A stretch of DNA of 64,000 nucleotides, taken from the NCBI RefSeq assembly GCF_028554725.1, contig NC_071668.1, positions 806,001 through 870,000 of the forward strand, read 5' to 3'. The translations under genes and the position numbers were made by a program. This document shows positions 60,701-64,000 of the stretch, piece by piece. This DNA is from Zeugodacus cucurbitae. Its lineage: Eukaryota > Arthropoda > Insecta > Diptera > Tephritidae. How positions within the stretch are numbered: position 1 is the stretch's first letter; every line of letters begins with the position of its first letter. Under the pieces are notes generated by a model. The model was not told the DNA's origin, did no database searches, and saw only the letters and a program-made list of their open reading frames with translations.

Positions 60701-63700
60701 ATGTACGAGTATTTTAATATAAATATTATAATTGCGAATACACTTCTGTTTCGTAAGCGCTTCGTAACATAAGAATCTATAAAAATGTACTTATTATTTA
60801 GACATCTATCATAATGACAAACTAGCCGAACTTTTTTTTTGAATAGAAAATAAAAGTTTTCGATTGATTAAACATTTCCTATGAGATTTGAGTCAGTCCC
60901 CCCTCGGACGGTGGTTCCTTGTCAGATAGAGAACAGTTTCTTATAAAAGATAATACCATTCTCTTGGAAGAAAATGTCAAATAACAATATTCCTGCAAAG
61001 CCGTCGTAAAGAGGATCGTCGTTTTAATCTGGTGTATAACTATTTTTGGTATAACTATTTTTGTTTTCAAAATAACTTGCTCACTAATAGCAAATGTTTC
61101 CAAACCTCGGATATTACAGGTTTCTAACAAAACGTCGTGTAATGGAATAAGATTTTGCCATAATAAATTCAAGCATTTTATAAATATTAACGGCAAATGT
61201 AGTTGTCGTTAACTACGAATTCAGCTCACTAAATCCAGATTTCTTCAACGTCAAAGGAACCTTAGAAATTAAATAAGAAATAAATTCACGTAAGACAATG
61301 AATGTTCTGTATTTGCAAAAACTTAGCACACACATCCATAGTCGTACTTATGTAAGTTAGTAAATATGTGTATAAAATTACACTCGTGTTTACCCAAGAA
61401 CTATGTAAGTATGAGCTGCGCTATATAAATTCATACATGTTCATAGCTATTGCAGTAAGAAATTAATTTAATTGCAGCTTGAGCAAAACGAATGAAAAAA
61501 CGCGTTCGGCACGACGTCGAGCGATCAGCCGATTCAGCAGCAGCGAGGCGACGTCAAAACACGAAAAAGCCAAATTGTTTATTGGATAGTGTAGTGCGGT
61601 AATGGAAAATGAGTCATGCGGTGGAGCAAAACAGATGCACGTACCCCACTCACCAACACGCTCATGCGAATATTGATAAATAGTACAAGTTCCAACTATA
61701 TACACATACATATATAGTATAGTCACCTATAAGTACATATGCAAAGCCAGACATGGAATGGAATAACACACCATTCGGCGTATGAAATGCCACTTATATA
61801 AACATATATACACACAGTCATATATAGATTTATTAATCTATATGTTCGTTTGTATGTCTGCATATTTGTATAGCGCCGAATGGCGAGTAAGATTGACTGT
61901 AGGTTAGCATGAGCCTCCATAGAGATGTGAGCAAATTTCATTTCGCCATTTCCGAGCGATACAGTGCACACCACAAACTCGGCTGCGACGAACTGCTCTC
62001 CCGGCCCAGTCGCACTCGAGCCCACCTCCATTGCATTCTCGCTGTCACAATTTTAAGCCAAGTCAGTGTTAAAAGTATTTTCTGAATTTGATTTTTAGTC
62101 ACTCGTTGGTTTGCGATTGTTTACACAAATGGTCACAGATACGAGTGTGTTTAGTAGACATATTCATATGTATATGTACATATATTTGTTTCGAATTGGC
62201 ATACATGGAAATGCATATAAAAATATATTTACATACTTAAGCAAATTTGTTCAAATGTTTTAAAGTTGAAACTTTCCTTTGTTGTGTAGGTACAAATACA
62301 CTTGTTTTGTGCTTATTCGCAGAAAAAGCGAATATAATAATGGTACATATATAGGAAATATTCACGTAATATGTAAATCCATAGAAACGTGCAAAATTAG
62401 TGTATTTTTAACTGTTTAGAAACTGTAATAGCCTCAGATAGCAAATTACCCAAAGATTTTATAGAAATTTCTTCAAAAACCTTTTCGGTATACGGCTGGT
62501 AATTATGACATATTGAATAAATACGTTGTTTCCTTCAGTCCATTGTGGTACTAAATACCTGGTAGTGATGTAAAATTATATATGTATAAACAACCTTGGA
62601 ACTAGTATGAACCGCAGCCCGAGATTATCGAGATTTACAAGAATGAAATCATCAATCGAAAGTCTGGTTTAAGGAAATAAGAAATCTGATTTTTTATTGT
62701 ACATATAAAATGCGCAGAAAAACTTTTTTATAAACTACAATTTTATTGAATTAAATTCACCTCGAAATTTCCAATGGGTCGAATGAAGAAAGATTGAATG
62801 CTCTTCATGCAAAAATATTGAATTAATACTGTGGACGCAGTTTTCGTGTCTCCCAAACACACGATAATATTTATTGATCATCCGTTATTTCAAGTTCCAT
62901 TTTACCACATATGGATGTACATACATATACGCTATTTAGAAATACTTTATAAAACCATAATGCTGACAGCTTCGCTTATTAAGCACAATATCTTATTATG
63001 TCGAACATAATGCGATCTTCTATTGAGACCCTTTGTTCTTGAAGTAGCGCTGAGTGTTCCCTTATACTTGTACGTATTCATAGAAAGTGCCCGCGCGGTA
63101 TGCGCAACACCTTTCGAAAGTCTCAAATTACGCTCGGCAAATTGTGGTCGCCGGTTGTGTAATGAATTCAAGCCATACTCAGGCACGTACAGCATACATT
63201 TATTGCCCACATTCATATACATACATGTATTGTATACTATTTCATGTGTGTTGGAAAAGAATTCATGCTAAACACTGTGTTGGTACAATTTTTATTGAAA
63301 GTTCTCAAATAACCCAACTTACATATATACTTATGCATGTATGCATACACTCGTATATTAGCTGAATGGAATGTGTGTATAGTGCTTAAATTGACGTATG
63401 TATATATGTATGTATATTGCTATTTATGACGCCCATATTTCGACTTAAACCTCTGTAATTAATACAAGATTTAAGGCGATTCGCCCATTGCTTTATCAGA
63501 TGCCTTGGATTCCGCGGTTTATTCAACAGTTTGCCATATGTGTGGGAGTCTTCAGTACGTTTAATTAACAGAATTGAGTATATACGCCTAAATTAAAAAA
63601 AAAAATTATATAAGCAACAGTAAATTCGATAAATTAATGCTACAGAACATGCGCAGAAATCTAACACTTATGTATAATATATTTGGAATTCTCCAAGCAA

Positions 63701-64000
63701 TTTGTTTGAATATTTGCGATTACAGTTTAAGAAGCCTTCTTTATCAACGAAATATGAAATATCCATATTATCGTTTGAGCAAAATATTGACCACATGCTT
63801 GCTGAGTTAATCACAGTGGGTTTCAAAAAACTCTGTACAGTGGTTACGTATGCTTAGTATAATATATCGTTAAAAATAATGAAATAATAACAGCTTAATT
63901 ACATTTGAGTGTGCTTATAAAGCGCAGTTACATAGCTTAAACATATATATTCGAATGTTTGTGTGTGAGTGCAATGAGAAAATTACAATCTATGCGATAA
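57707..64000 (+). other. First coding intron of the spen-like gene (to window end)
   Basis: No next coding exon is found before the window ends, so this is at least 6.3 kb of intron. It has a GC-richer patch at 59130-60120 with long open frames on both strands but no motifs, CT/TGT-rich simple sequence at 60000-60260, and the usual TATG/CATA palindromes. The minus-strand frame at 60879-61196 is not recognisable. Confidence 0.4.

Noticed and set aside
60879..61196. 105-codon frame on -
   Set aside because: It has no ATG at its start and no recognised family; could be an old element remnant but not supportable.
1..64000. tRNA, rRNA or CRISPR features
   Set aside because: No cloverleaf with a GGTTCRANNCC arm, no rRNA-like block and no spaced direct repeats were noticed; short RNA genes such as microRNAs cannot be excluded by eye.

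Overview
The window looks like a stretch of an autosomal arm from a higher fly (Brachycera), most likely a tephritid fruit fly. It is AT-rich, with short phase-consistent introns and very frequent ACATACATATGTATGTA-type palindromic simple sequence. Every recognisable gene is the counterpart of a Drosophila gene. From memory of the D. melanogaster map, nearly all map to chromosome arm 2L (Muller element B): cact at 35F, the others around 21B-21C. I could run no search, so orthology calls rest on motifs and family knowledge.

Layout. 1-2106 holds the 3' end of cactus (+). 3053-5928 (-) is an eight-exon gene for a secreted or ER-inserted single-pass membrane protein with a C2H2 finger, which I cannot name. 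6861-8100 (-) is shv, the ER DnaJ (ERdj3/DNAJB11), with a perfect ER stress response element upstream. 11139-12866 (+) is a CD36-family receptor closest to croquemort. 16055-25199 (-) is expanded, the FERM-domain Hippo regulator, with a likely promoter 4.5 kb further upstream near 29748. 25.2-36.7 kb is otherwise noncoding and contains one 1.2 kb interspersed repeat with inverted ends.

37177-44420 is a compact cluster of four genes in alternating orientation: BBS8/TTC8 (+), an ARL16-like GTPase (-), the U5 snRNP 40 kDa WD-repeat protein (+) and an SFT2-domain protein closest to SFT2D3 (-). From about 45.7 kb to the window end the sequence looks like the 5' region of a large + strand gene. It has two candidate noncoding exons and one first coding exon (57615-57706) resembling the start of Split ends/SPEN, with the rest beyond the window.

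These are ordinary eukaryotic genes and do not form an operon or a single pathway. Themes are innate immunity and phagocytosis (cact, crq), Hippo growth control (ex), secretory folding and trafficking (shv, SFT2), cilia (BBS8, ARL16) and splicing (U5-40K). I saw no convincing new multi-gene system. The best leads are the unnamed zinc-finger membrane protein, the ER stress element at shv, the distant Inr+DPE promoter of ex, and the divergent spen-like exon.
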